A stretch of 64,000 bases of DNA. Source: Ctena decussata. Lineage: Eukaryota > Mollusca > Bivalvia > Lucinida > Lucinidae. How positions within the stretch are numbered: the stretch's first letter is position 1; each line of letters starts with the position of its first letter. The stretch spans positions 5,621,415 through 5,685,414 of the forward strand of contig OZ022506.1 of NCBI GenBank assembly GCA_963989385.1, given 5' to 3'. Shown here in pieces: positions 32,740 to 44,372 of the stretch. The notes under the pieces are model-generated. The model had not been told where the DNA came from, ran no database searches, and worked only from the letters and a program-made list of their open reading frames with translations. The position numbers and the translations under genes were made by a program.

Positions 32740-33120
32740 CTAAGAGTTTTAGTGTATATTTCTCAAGGACTCGACATTAGATTAAAATATATTCTTGCTT
32801 GTTTTTCCTATAGACAGATTACAACGCCAGATTGACAGTTATAGCACTTTGTTTATTGGAAAAGAAGCAGAAAAACAAAATGTCAGTTTTAAAATGATAT
32901 TGATAATAGAAAGAGTCAAATCAGTACTCATTTGCATTTTTGCACCATTCTATTTTTACACAGCACAACTGATTACATGACAACTTAAAATATCAAATGC
33001 TGAATTAATGTAAAAAAGACTTATTAAATGATTCTGAGGTCTGAGGGGGGAGGGGGGCGTGCGTTGTCAGCCGAGACTTCCAAAACAATTTCGTCAGTTT
33101 TGTCATGGAAGTGCACAATA
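32740..33120. other. 5' flank of gene B with segment shared with gene A
   Basis: Minus-strand ATGCAAAT (32937-32930) is followed by CTATTATCAATATCATTTT, AAAACTGACATTTTG and TTTTTCTGCTTCTTTT, which align with the gene A flank. The rest is A+T-rich and has no gene. Confidence 0.5.
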
Positions 33121-33125
33121 ATAAT

Positions 33126-33363
33126 TGAGCCGTGACAAGAGAAAACCAACTAAGTTGCATCTGCACAAAGCAAAGACTCAGATCAACCTGGGCATCCACC
33201 CACTCTGAACGGAGTCTTCGCTTTGAGCTTAAAGGGTAGCTAAGGGTCTAAGCTAGCTTCATGCGGACAGCAAAGACTGATCAGACTGGGTGGATGCCCA
33301 GGCTTATCTTAGTCTTTGCTGGGCACACATGCTACTTTGTAGGTTTTGTCGTGTCGCGGCTCA
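33126..33363. mobile_element. Foldback MITE, family B, copy 9
   Basis: TTGAGCCGTGACAAGAGAAA to TTTTGTCGTGTCGCGGCTCA. It contains CAACTAAGTTGCATCTGCAC, a diverged form of the usual CAACAAAGTGGTTGTGCGC. Confidence 0.8.
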
Positions 33364-33548
33364 GTTTGCTTAGCATTATGCACATCTCCACCGAAGAGCT
33401 GATAACTTTTCAGTCTATTACAGCCAATGTTATCTTATAAATTTAGGAATAAATTCAAGTGCTGAGGTGATACATATCACAAAATAAAAGTTAATGGCTT
33501 GCAGCGGTTCAAACTGGTATTTAAAATTTGTGGTAAAGAGGTTAGCAT

Positions 33549-33860
33549 TTCCAAGCAAAGCACCTGGTCGTCTATCGGACTGAGTGTTCGCCTTTCACAC
33601 AGGGAGTCGTGGGTTCGACTCCGCCGGCGGAACATGTCCGACCAATTTCGTCAATCCATAAACCAGGAATTCTGCGCCAAGGGTGTCCTGACCTTGAAAA
33701 AGTGGTAACAAGATGACCGTTTGTGATTGCAGGATCAAACAGGTAAATTTTACATGAGCACGCAAAACACAACACAACGAGGTAATATGCATTTGATGGT
33801 TTCGTACCCAGAGGACTGTGACCTCGTAAAACAAGCACGACTGGACCAATCAATCAGGTT
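33549..33860 (+). mobile_element. tRNA-derived SINE (tRNA-Val-like head)
   Basis: GGTCGTCTATCGGACTGAGT, CGCCTTTCACACAGGGAG and GTGGGTTCGACTCC resemble A box, anticodon arm and B box, and the head ends GCGGAACA, like the 3' side of tRNA-Val. About 220 bp of body follow (ACCAATTTCGTCAATCCATA, CCAAGGGTGTCCTGACC). Extra bases in the anticodon arm argue against a working tRNA gene. Confidence 0.5.
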
Positions 33861-34239
33861 ACATTTCCTTCGTCAATTTTTTCATTGAATTCCTTAAAGT
33901 GTCGAGGTTTTAGTGAACTTTGGTGCTCTTTAATGATCTAAATTCTCCAAGTACTGAGTGAGTTTCTTCTTTGCAAACGTTCCAATCGCCTAGTTATGTT
34001 GTCTACTTCTAATTTTTGCTATTTCTTCTTGAGCATGCTATTTTTTTTTGTTGTTGTTGTTGTTTTTTTGTTTTCTTCTTTTCTACTTTGTGGGAGTGTC
34101 TACAAAACAAACACTGAAACTATATTTCTTTCCTTTTAACCTCATAGCACTCCAATGATAACATTTATTTTAGTATCCTTTATCCATTTCATAGTCTTTT
34201 TAATGCTACTACTACTCTTTCTTTTTTTCAGAATCTTAT

Positions 34240-35900
34240 CCTTCACTTACGTTCCACGGGGAATGCCAGTATATCTGGTCGTGGGCTTAGCAAAGATGTT
34301 TTTGGAGGTCCTACACTTTCATCTCTGAAGGAAATGTAATATCTCATTGATTGTATTACATGACTGACATTTCTGATCATAGGATGCGTATAGGACTTCA
34401 TTACCATCCCCATCATAGGATTAAAGGGCTGAATCTATTTTCAGTATTTGAATTTCTGATAGTTTTATCTCTCCTGGTTTTGAAAAGTGGGGATATAGAG
34501 ACTACTCCAGGTCCTGCATCAGGGCAGTCTTTTACATCTGTAAGTTCAACTATGTGTCCAAATGAATCCATAACCAAGAATAAATTCTCTCTTGTACACT
34601 ACGACGTTCAAAGCTTATCTAATAAAAAAAAGATATTCTATTTTCAGAACTATCCAACTTTTATATTATTAGCCTAACTGAAACTTGGGTTGATCAAAGA
34701 ACACCCGACAATGATATTGAACTTAACGGCTACAAAACATACGGTAGACGAGACCGTGAAGGTGATAGTCTTGGAGGGGTTTGTGTATACGTTAACAATT
34801 ACATATAAATGATTTAGAAGTACCTTACATCAAATGCATCTGGGTTGAAGTAGTTACACATTCTAAAAGACTCTTAATAGGGACATTTTATAGACCCCCA
34901 AATTCTCCATCAGCAGCTTTCACAGCGTTCGAAGACTCCGTCGGGCTAGCTTCTGATATAAATTTTAATGATATACTTATTACTTGTGACTTTAATTAAG
35001 ATATGACAGGATATAGAAGCAGCCGGAAAGTCGGTGATTTATGTCAACAGTATAACTTATCACAACTCATCTCTTAACAAACCCATTTTACTGAAAATTG
35101 AAGTTCTCTAATTGAATAATTTTGACGTCTAACGCGAACGACACTCTTTTAAGCGGAGTAGGAGTTTCATTTCTAGATCAAAACATTAGATTCCATTCCC
35201 TGTATTCTGTATTTTAACCTTTATAAACACAAAACTAATCCAATAAAAAACATATATGGTTATATGATCATGGTGATTACCAGTCTCATTCAGGTGAATT
35301 ATCCTGGGTTCGATACCTGGTCCGGCCACTTACTTTCATTTCTTTTTCCGTTGATTCAAGAAGGGCAGTTGTCAGTTACTAGTGAAAATAAGTGCATTTA
35401 GTACTGGTTAACCGCTTAGCCAAGGAATAGTGTGGTTAGGTTAACTGACCGTCCCGACATGACCATAGCTGCTTACCGTGGACGTTAAACAATAACACAC
35501 ATTACACACACACTCAGGTGAATTAATAGTAATAAATAATGTAATACAACACTTACTCAATCTTTCAGACAAGCATATTCCAAATAAAATGATACATGTA
35601 AGACAGTCAGACCCTATTTGGATGAATACTCATGTTGAAAAACTAATAAGGAAAAGGAAAAGACTTTACAAAAGATACAAACAAACTAAAACCAATATGG
35701 ACTATGACAAATATAAAAAGGATAAGGAAACACATAAACAACGAAACTCGGAACTAAAAAAATGCAAATGATAAATTAGCAGACAAACTTAGAAGTGACA
35801 ATTTGGGACCCAAGGACTGGTGGTGGAAAACATTAAAAAACGTTATAAAATCCCCAGACTCAACAAATATACCACCCCTCTGTATACAAGGAAATATCTT
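34240..35900 (+). pseudogene. CR1-like LINE, 5' part, with 2A-like motif, degraded
   Basis: From an ATG at 34351 the frame has a hydrophobic stretch, then SGDIETTPGP (34486-34515), a 2A-like oligopeptide, then KFSLVHYDVQSLSNK, SLTETWVDQRTPDNDIE, GGVCVYVNNYI, LLIGTFYRPPNSPS and ILITCDFN, which are exonuclease-endonuclease-phosphatase signatures of a LINE endonuclease. After a SINE insertion (35302-35513) the linker follows: IPNKMIHVRQSDP, RKRKRLYKRYK, then LGPKDWWWKTLKNVIKSP. Multiple stops and frameshifts make it inactive. 2A motifs at LINE N-termini normally read DVExNPGP; here Asn is Thr. Reverse transcriptase is absent: the element breaks off near 35905 at a Tc1 remnant. The complementary 3' half of a similar LINE is at 52981-55200. 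Confidence 0.75.
35302..35513 (+). mobile_element. SINE, family D, head-truncated, with 12-bp target duplications
   Basis: TCAGGTGAATTA lies on both sides (35290-35301 and 35514-35525). The copy begins inside the tRNA-like T arm (CTGGGTTCGATACCTGGTCC) and runs through GAAGGGCAGTTGTCAGTTAC, GTACTGGTTAACCGCTTAGC and GACCGTCCCGACATGACC to TTACCGTGGACGTTAAAC. Confidence 0.8.
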
Positions 35901-35904
35901 TTCA

Positions 35905-36170
35905 GTACGTTTAACAAGGCAGTTTTTATGTCAGAGCAGCGTTACGATGTTACCTTGGCTGGCCTATTCTCCAGAGATGAGCCCAATAGAACAGGTGTGG
36001 GACTTTCTGGGAAGGCAGTGTCACAACGTACAACAATTACGTAATGCCCTTCAGCAGCAATGGATCGCCTTACCAAATGCACTAAAATTAAAAGGCTGAT
36101 TGGATTGATTAGGCGCCGTTGTACTGCTGTTCTGCAGGCTAACAGTGGGCATACAAGATGCTTAAGAACG
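35905..36170 (+). pseudogene. Tc1/mariner transposase C-terminal remnant
   Basis: The frame reads WLAYSPEMSPIEQVWDFLGR, then NVQQLRNALQQQWIALP, and in a shifted frame RRRCTAVLQANSGHT. The SPxxSPIEQVWD block is the usual region of the third catalytic acidic residue of Tc1-like transposases. The N-terminal DNA-binding part and the first two catalytic positions are missing. The piece joins the LINE fragment without a visible boundary. Confidence 0.7.
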
Positions 36171-36409
36171 AACTTTCTCTGAAGAAAGTCGGTTCTGACA
36201 GTGCCTTACTTTGGGCATGTGTTTAACTGATACGGATAGACTTAATGTGGCACTTTTACAAACATTCTGAGAGAAAATGAATTCGAGATATAAACTGTAA
36301 TTATAATAAACGAGTAATTTTCTGATAATAATCATCAAAATAAACTTGGGAAACGATATGCGTTTCATTTGCTGTTGTGTTGAATATATAAAAGTCCGTA
36401 AAGTACTGT

Positions 36410-36775
36410 TTGGTCGAACACAATCCGGTTAAGCCCCCCCCCCCCCCACCCCACCCCACACTCCACACACACACACCACCAGTAATTTCATTACTGGCCG
36501 TCCACAGGCAGCACTGCTGTGTTTTTTTTGTTTTTTTTTCTTGGTTGTTTTATGTCTTGTTTGTTGCTGTGTCTGTTATTAATATATTGATTGTGACGTT
36601 AAGGCTAGCTTGGTGACCACCTATATGGGAAATGGCTGTTCACTAGACTGCTGCTGATGATGTCTTTGGTTGTGACTAATTTCGTGTTGTTGTTTTTTCC
36701 ACAAGGTGTTTTTGGTGGGATCTGGGATTTACTTTTGTCTGTTCCTGAGAATTTTCTGACTTACTTTTGATAATA
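36410..36775 (+). mobile_element. Penelope-like 3' tail
   Basis: CCGGTTAAGCCCCCCC with a long C run, AGTAATTTCATTACTGGCCG, GTGACCACCTATATGGGAAA, GGTGGGATCTGGGATTTAC and CTGTTCCTGAGAATTTTC. The order is the same as in 19200-19480. Confidence 0.55.
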
Positions 36776-36869
36776 ATAATATCCTCGGCTTTCAAATCAT
36801 TAGATCTGTGCATCAAATGCACGGATACTCCTTCAAATGAAAACAATATAAGAAAACTGAAATAGAGCA

Positions 36870-37080
36870 TTGGAGATGCAGTGGTCGAGTGGTCAGAGCA
36901 CTATGCTTCAGTGCAGAAGGTCGTAGGTACAAATTCTAGAGGCCCACGCCTTCAAACTGTCTCTTTCGACCAAAGAGAGACGATTAAATGAAATAAGTGG
37001 AGATGGGTGGATTCGGGGCGCCCCGAACAATCATCCTGCATCGAACATCAAATGGGAAGAGTATAACCGAGATCACACCA
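36870..37080 (+). mobile_element. Possible tRNA-derived SINE head and body
   Basis: GCAGTGGTCGAGTGGTCAGA is a good A-box/D-arm, and GGTCGTAGGTACAAATTC a weak B box. Downstream are CGACCAAAGAGAGACGATT and GGGTGGATTCGGGGCGCCCC. The cloverleaf is not closed. Confidence 0.45.
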
Positions 37081-37850
37081 GGATAAATTTATCTATGAAG
37101 TTTCTTCGTTGAAGTGAAACGTAACTGTAAGATAATGATCTCGTTAATCAAAGACTTTTGGCTTATGCTCATCAGCCAGGAAGAATTTTCTTTCATAATT
37201 GTTTGTTAGCATACTGGTAGATACCAAACAATCATTCACTCGAAAGGGATTCAAGAAAGCCAGATTAAAAACAAGGGGAAACGTCAATTTTCTAACTTTG
37301 CAAATCTCAGACTTGTAGCATATTCAATGTTTCAAACGTTTTCCTTTATTCTAACAACAGAACAGATGCGCCATAATGGCTTTGGCTTTTGCACATGTAA
37401 AAAAATGTCCTTTACATGGAATGGTCTTAAAAACTGACGCCAGTGTAGTACAAACGCTGCATTTGATCATTCTTGAATTTGAACCTGGCAATCCATTTTT
37501 GACGATCTGCGCTTAAATTTTTCAGGAATAAAGTGACAGTAAAAGCCTAATACGATTGTTTTGGCACATACAACACAATTGCTAAATTTATTTTGCATAG
37601 TACAAAAACGGAAAGTAAATACTGAGTTAAAACTAGAGATGGCAGTAAGCATGGCTTACTAAATACCTCCCGCATTTAGCACTTAGTTCGCTTTGTCATC
37701 CAACTTTTACATATACACAGCATTTAAGTTACATGTTAAAAAAACATTATACAGCTCATCCTTAAAGTTCTAGCAAGCAAAACTGATCAAATCTGAAAGA
37801 AATCAGAGAAAGAATGACCAATAAAAAGATTTAGAACTGTCGGAGAATCC
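37081..37850. other. No gene recognised
   Basis: A+T-rich intergenic sequence. The 61-codon frame on the minus strand has no supporting features. Confidence 0.4.
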
Positions 37851-37853
37851 GAC

Positions 37854-39628
37854 TATACCCCCGCTTCACTGCTTAAATCAAATGGTGTTATTTGCGTTAC
37901 AATAACCATAGAAAGAGAACTCATTGTCACCATGTATACCAAATATCAACAAACTTCTATGTAATACGGAATAAAATGATTTCACATTGAAAGAAAGAAA
38001 AAATAATAAATACATGTAAGACATAAATCTTTATCAGTCTGTATACCAAATATGAACATTCAAACTTGAATGGTTGCTGTGAAATCTGTTACAAAAAATT
38101 GCATTATTCAAAGTCCAGAGAGAAAGAAAATTGAAAAAATATAGGGAAGAATAAGCAGGAGAAGACTGGTTCTCAATCCCACAATACAACAAGTTATCAT
38201 TAACCTGCATACAAAATATCCCTACTCTAACTTACAGATGCATAGAAATCTTTTGCAAAAATTTCATTATTCAAAGTATGGAAAGAAAGAAAATTGGACA
38301 AAAACAGGGAAGAATAAGAGGAGTAGGCCGATTTGCACTCTCACAATACAATAAGCTTCGATTCACCTACATAACAAATATGTCTACTCTAGCTTGAACG
38401 GTTGTGGAGAAATCTTTGACGAAAAATTTCTTTATTCAAAGTATGGACAGAAAGAAAATTGGACAAATAAAGAGAAGAATAAGAGGAGAAGGCCGGTTTG
38501 CAATCCCACGATTCATTGAGTTGTCATTTACCTACATCCCAAATATGACTACTCTAACCTGCACGGTTGTGGAGAAACCTTTGACGAAAAATTTCATTAT
38601 TCAAAGTATGGAAAGAAAGAATATTCGACAAATACAGGGATGAATAAGCAGGAGAAGGCAGGTTCTCAATCCCACGATACAACATGTCGTCATCAACCGG
38701 CATACCAAATATGACTACTCTAGCTTGCACAGTTGTGAAGAAATCTTTGACGAAAAATTTCATCATTCAAAGTATGGACTGAAAGAAAATTGAACAAATA
38801 CAGGGAAGAATAAGCAGGAGAATGCTGGTTATCAATCCCAGGATACAACATGTTGTCATCAACCTGCATACCAAATATGACTACTCTAGCTTGCATGGTT
38901 GTGGGGAAATCTTTGACGAAATATTTCATTATTCAAAGTATAGAAAGAAAGAAAATCGGACAAATACAGGGAAGAATAAGCAGGAGAAGGCTGGTTCTAA
39001 ATACCACAATACAACATGTTGTCATGAACCTGCATACCAAATATGACTACTCTAGCTTATGGTTGTGGAGAAATCTTTGACAAAAAAATTCATTATTCAA
39101 AGTATGGAAAGAAAGAAAATCGGACAAATACAGGGACAAATAAACAGGAGAAAGCTGGTTCTCAATCCCACAATACAACATGTCGTCATCAACCTGTATG
39201 CAAATATGACCAGTCTAGCTTATGGTTGTAAAGAAATCTTTGCCGAAAAATTTGATTAAAAGGTGACGGAAGAACGGTTGGTTGGTTGGTTGATTTGATG
39301 CTTAACGTCCACGGTAAACAACTAAGGTCATGTCGGGACGGTCAGTTAACCTAACAACACTATTCCTGGGCAGGCTTAGACCTCCTAAGCGGTTAACCAG
39401 TACTAAGTGCACATACTTTCGCCAGTAACTGACAACTGCCCTTCTTGAATCAGCGGAAGGAGAAACGAAAGTATGTGGCCAGACCGGGATTCGAACCCAG
39501 GACATCTGACTTACGAGTCAGGTGCCCTACCGATTGCGCTACCCGGCCCAGCCGGAAGAACGGAAGAACGACGGACGGACGGATAGATGTAAACCAGTAT
39601 ACCCCCACTTTTTCAAAGCGGGGGTATA
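37854..39628. mobile_element. Tandem-repeat-cored element (pearl/Helentron-like), ~166-bp unit x8
   Basis: The ends TATACCCCCGCTT (37854-37866) and AAGCGGGGGTATA (39616-39628) are inverted. The core repeats a unit containing CATACCAAATATGACTACTC, GAGAAATCTTTGACGAAAAA, ATTCAAAGTATGGAAAGAAA and AATACAGGGAAGAATAAGCA. The anchor falls near 38041, 38208, 38370, 38535, 38701, 38867, 39033 and 39197. A GACGGACGGACGG run precedes the right hairpin. A SINE interrupts the right end. This layout matches non-autonomous bivalve elements with satellite cores. Confidence 0.75.
39278..39553 (-). mobile_element. SINE, family D, full head, with 10-bp target duplications
   Basis: GGAAGAACGG flanks both sides (39268-39277 and 39554-39563). 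Read on the minus strand, the head GGCCGGGTAGCGCAATCGGT, CTGACTCGTAAGTCAG, TGGGTTCGAATCCCGG folds as a tRNA. The anticodon loop CTCGTAA is one base from tRNA-Met CTCATAA. The body and the tail GACGTTAAGCATCAAATCAA follow. The sister at 60485-60757 keeps CTCATAA. Confidence 0.8.
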
Positions 39629-39925
39629 ATAAATAAATGAATACAAATTCAGAGCAAAACAACAACTGAAAAGGGACATAACTCAGAAAAAATGCTGAAG
39701 TTTCAAACCTATAATTCAACAGACATCTATAGACCAATACGTGTTCACACTATAAATTTTAAAAATGTCACAGAAAAGTTTAGGAGAAGAAGTAGCAACT
39801 CTTTTTTCAATAACCATAAAGGGGCATAACTAAGCCAGACAACTCTACTTGAAAAAGCTGAAAAAATATATGTCATCTGTTGTATCAATGCACCAAATAG
39901 GAATAAAATCGAAGCAACATGACCA

Positions 39926-40959
39926 AACAAGAGGCCCACGGGCCACAAAGCTCAACAGATCTCTAACTCAAAATTGCTATCAAATTCGTATAGGCTCAAA
40001 ATTGCTGTCACATTTGCACAGGCTAATACAAAATATACAACTACACAGTCAGTCTGACAGTCTCTTGAGTTGATAACAAAATATATAACTATTTTCCATA
40101 TATTGATTGCAGTAAATGCCATTTTTTAATTTTCCCCATTACAAGTCGATGCAACTCTGAGTTGCCATAGCAACCAAACTAAAGAGCAGATTTAATATAA
40201 AAAACACATAAATTTTCAATCCCCCAGCCTAAGGATACTCGGATGAAATATGGGCCTTATCGGCCCTATGAATTCTGAGGAGATAAAAAAAATTTCAAGT
40301 ATTTTTCCCCATCTTTTTTTTTCATTTTGGTTTCCATGGCAACCAATAAAAGGAACAGTAGTCAAAAAAAACATAGCTAACAAGAAACGTCTCAAGGAAC
40401 AATCTATAAAAGTTTTGTCAACATATCTGCAATGGCTTTGTAGTAAACGCAATTTTCCAATTTTCCCAATTATAAGTCATTGTAACTCTAAGTTGCCATA
40501 GCAACCAAACTAAAGGACCGATTTTCATAAAAAAAAACACAAACTTTCAATCCCCCAGCCCAAGGATGCCACAGCTGAAATCTTGGCCTTATCGGCCCAA
40601 TGGCTTCAGAGGAGATAATTTTTTAAGTATTTTTTCCATTTTTTTACATTTCGGTTTCCATGGCAACCAATAAAAGGAGCAGTGGGAAAAAAACATATAG
40701 CTGATAGAAGACATCTCAAGGAACATTTCTATAACTGTTTTATCAACACTTCTGCAATGGTTTGGCAGAAAATGCCATTTTTCAATTTTCCCCATTATAA
40801 GTCAATAGGAACTCTAAGTTGCCATAGCAACCAAACTAAAGGGCCAATGATTATAAAAAACATAAACTTACAATCCCCCCGTCCAAAGATGCAACAGATG
40901 AAATCTGGGCCTTATCGGCCCAGTGGCTTCAGAGGAGATAATTGTTTAAGTATTTCTTT

Positions 40960-40998
<39 letters not shown>

Positions 40999-41408
40999 AT
41001 TTCGGTTTCCATGGCAACCAATAAAAGGAACAGTGGGCCTGACACATATAGCTGATAGAAGACATCTCAAGGAACGTTTCTATAAAAGTTTTTTTTTTTC
41101 AATATATCTGCAATGGCTTGGCAGAAATTGCCATTTTTCAAATTTTTGACCATTGTAAGTCAATGGGAACTCTAAGTTGCCATAGCAACCAAACTAAAAG
41201 GCCAAATTTCATATAAAAAAACACAAACTTTCAATCCCCCAGCCCAAGACTGCCACAGATGAAATTTGGGCGCAATCGGCCCAGTGGCTTCAGAGGAGAT
41301 GTCGTTTAAAAGTGTTGACGGACGACAGACGACGACGACATACGACGACGACGACGGACCACTGCCTATCCTATAAGCTCCCCCGGAGCCTTCGGCTCTG
41401 GTTAGCTA
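39926..41408. mobile_element. Tandem-repeat element Z, ~330-bp unit x4, inside X
   Basis: The anchor GTTGCCATAGCAACCAAACT recurs at 40161, 40492, 40818 and 41176. Other shared blocks are CAATCCCCCAGCCCAAGGAT, GGCCTTATCGGCCCAATGGC and GTTTCCATGGCAACCAATAA. The left end has AGAGGCCCACGGGCC; the right end has GACGACGAC repeats and the hairpin CTCCCCCGGAGCCTTCGGCT. A poly-T run at about 40968-40996 lengthens one unit. Confidence 0.7.
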
Positions 41409-41511
41409 AAAATCCTATGTAAAAAGAACATCAAATATCAAAAAGGGACATAACTCATGCAAAAAGGGTTGGTCATCAAAATTATAACCTTAATGCACAT
41501 CTTTAGGGGAC

Positions 41512-41990
41512 CTCCGTACGAACCGAACTACCAACTAATTGTGTGCTCCGCATCGGAGGGTGAGGGTGAAGGTGAAGGTTTTGGCCCAGTAAAACCGGTT
41601 TAAACCCCCAGTAGTTATTACTGACCGTCCCAAGGCGGTACTTTCGTTGCGGTTGCATTTGTTTTATGTTCGGTGCTGTTTAATTTATTGTGTTTTTATT
41701 CTAACCCTTCTATAATAAAAATAGAAAATAGGTAAAAATAATTGTTAAAGGTTTTTCGTATAATTTGCTTAGTCTGTTGTAACCCTTCTGTTGGTCTAAA
41801 TTATTTAGTTCAATAAAGATAGCTGAGTTGCCACCTATTTGGGAAAGAGCTGCTGACTCGGCTTATCACTTGTAATTTATTGTTTGTTGGGATGTCTTTG
41901 TCAATCTTTCCCTTTGATGTTGGGGATAGGGTTTGGGATCTGATTCAGTCAGTTCCTGAAGTGTAGTTACTCTTTAAATTTTCATATCAA
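41512..41990 (+). mobile_element. Penelope-like 3' tail inside X
   Basis: GTAAAACCGGTTTAAACCCC, ACTGACCGTCCCAAGGCGGT, ATAGAAAATAGGTAAAAATA, GGGAAAGAGCTGCTGACTCG, GGGATCTGATTCAGTCAGTT. From AAGGCGGTACTTTCG onward it is nearly identical to 49322-49663, so the two insertions are close in age or source. Confidence 0.65.
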
Positions 41991-42685
41991 TATTTGTTCA
42001 TATACTTAGTTTCAAGAAAATCTGTCAAACATTTTGGAGGAGTAGCGATAACAAACTTTTACACTAAAAATTTCCAAGGGGAATAACCTAACCCAGCAGG
42101 CAAATGCTTCCGGAAAAAAACTGGAAAACATGTGTCAACTATTTTCTTATGCTGCATCAATGAACCAAATTTGAATAAATGACTAAAATAACCCCGAAAA
42201 TTAGGGCAAAAAATGTCAAAAAGGGGCATAACTCAGGCACGATGGGTCAGATTTCAAAATGGAAACCTTAACGCACATCTTCATACCAATATGTGTTCAC
42301 ATACTTAATTTCAAGAAAATCGGTCAAGAGGTCTAGGAGGATTTGCGATATTATTTTTTTTTTTTTACAAAAAGTATAAAAGGGGCATAACTCAGCGGGC
42401 AAATGTTTCCAGGAAAAACTGGAAAACATGTGTCAACTATTTTCCTATGTTGGGTCTATGAACCAAATTTGAATAAAATTAAAGCAAAAATGACGAAAAT
42501 AAACCCCAAAATTAATGCAAAAAATGTAAAAAAGGGGCATAACTCAGGCACTCAGGCAAGATGTATCAGATTTCAAAAAGGAAACCTTAATGCACATCTT
42601 CATACCAATATGTGTTCACATACGTAATTTCCAGAAATTCGGTCAAGTGGTCAAGGAGGGGTTGCCATAACAAACTTTTTTTACA

Positions 42686-44372
42686 ACTAGACAATCACTA
42701 AAGGTGATGAATGCCCCCGCCATATGCCTCACTAGATGAGTAATGTGTTAAAACTGTGTGAAATTACATCAAAATCTTCAATAAATAATGGTGCTAAAGG
42801 GATGACAAAGTTTTTTTTTCTAAAAATAGCAACTGTAGCCTTGACCTCGGATCTACAACCCTGAAAGGTGAACTTATCCATGATACTGTTATACTTAATA
42901 TTTGTGTGAAGTTATATCAAAATCAGTTAACAAATAAAGGCGCTAGACCAATGACAAAGATTTACATGTACCTATAATAGCCTATGTGACCTTGACCTTG
43001 GACCAAAAATGCTGAAACATGAATTTGTCCCAGAAATTGTCATGATAAATATTTGTGTCAAGTTCTGTCAAAATCATTCCAGATGCATGACAACGTATTT
43101 TCTAAAAATAGCAAATGTGACCATGACCTTGACCCTAAAATTCTGGCTCGCGAACTTGTCCAAGATATTGCCCACTATACATTTGAGTGAAGTTACATTA
43201 CAATTGTTAATAAATAAAGGGGCTAGAGGGATGATAAAGTTTTTTTCTAAAAATAGCAACTGTGGCCTTGACCTTAGATCCGGGAGCTAAAACGGTATTT
43301 TATTAAAGATACTGTTATATTTTCCATTTATGTGAAGTTACATCAAAATCGATCCATAAATAAAAGCGCTAGAGCGATGCCAAAGTTTTTCTGAAAATAG
43401 TAACTGTGACCTTGACCTTAATCCTACCAACCTAAAATGCAAACAAGTTCGAGGTACTGTCATACCCAATATAGCTGTGATGTAATACGAAAATTGGTTG
43501 ATAAATGAGGCCACTAGAGCGATGACAAAAGGTGAGCTTGTATATGAGCCATGGAAATATGGTGAAAATATGTATGTCATTCAAGGGGACATAATTCTGC
43601 AAAAACGACCTAACTTAAAGTTCTGTTTCCTTTATGCACATGTTCAATGCATGTCTGAACTTTGTTGGAAGTTCCAAATCCCAACACCAAATACTATTGG
43701 AGGAGTTGCAGAGACAAGAACAGTACTACAAAGTGTGAAATACAGTAAAAATATGTATGTCATTCAAAGGGATATAATTCTGCCATAATGACCTAGATGA
43801 AAGTTCCGTTTCCTTTATGCACATGTTTGATGCATGTCTGAACTGTGTTGCAAGTTTCAACTCCCTGCATCAAATACTGTAGAAGGAGTTGAGGAGACAC
43901 AAACAGTACTACATATGTGAAATATAGTCAAAATATGTATGTGATTCAAGGGGACGTAATTCTGTAATAAAGACCTAAATCAAAGTTCTGTTTACTTTAT
44001 GCACATGTTCAATGCATGTCTAAGCTGTGTTGCAAGTTTCAACTCCCTGCATCAAATACTGTAGGAGGAGTTGCGGAGACAAGAACAGTACTACAAATGT
44101 GAAATATGGTCAAAATATATATGTTATTCAAGGGGACATAATTTTGCAATAAAGATCTAAATCAAAGTTCTGTTTCCTTTATGCACATGTTCAATCCATG
44201 TCTGAACTGTGTTGCAAGTTTCAACTCCTTGCTTTGAATACTGTAGGAGGAGTTGCGGAGACAAGAACAGTACTACAAAGTGTGACGGACGGAGGGACGT
44301 ATGTAAGGACGAACGTACGGACGGACAAGGGCAAAACTATATGCCCCTCCCAACTTCGTGGCCGGGGCATAA
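42686..44372. mobile_element. Tandem-repeat element Y, two repeat cores, inside X
   Basis: Left end ACTAGACAATCACTAAAGGT, ATGCCCCCGCCAT; right end CGGACGGACAAGGGCAAAAC with ATGCCCCTCCCAACTTCGTG, GCCGGGGCAT. The first core (about 42690-43520) repeats every ~150 bp around TCTAAAAATAGCAACTGTGR, CCTTGACCTT and ATCAAAATC, five units. The second (43540-44284) repeats every ~182 bp around GTTCTGTTTCCTTTATGCAC and GGAGTTGCGGAGACAAGAAC, four units (anchors 43621, 43805, 43986, 44168). Confidence 0.7.

Noticed and set aside
33560..33632. Functional tRNA-Val gene
   Set aside because: The anticodon arm has extra bases and the stems do not close; it is better read as a SINE head.
39480..39552. Functional tRNA gene
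   Set aside because: The tRNA-like fold is the head of a SINE with target duplications and body; sister copies at 58337 and 60485 carry the same body.
40682..41149. 155-codon open frame
   Set aside because: It runs across a tandem repeat and a poly-T tract; no protein-like features.
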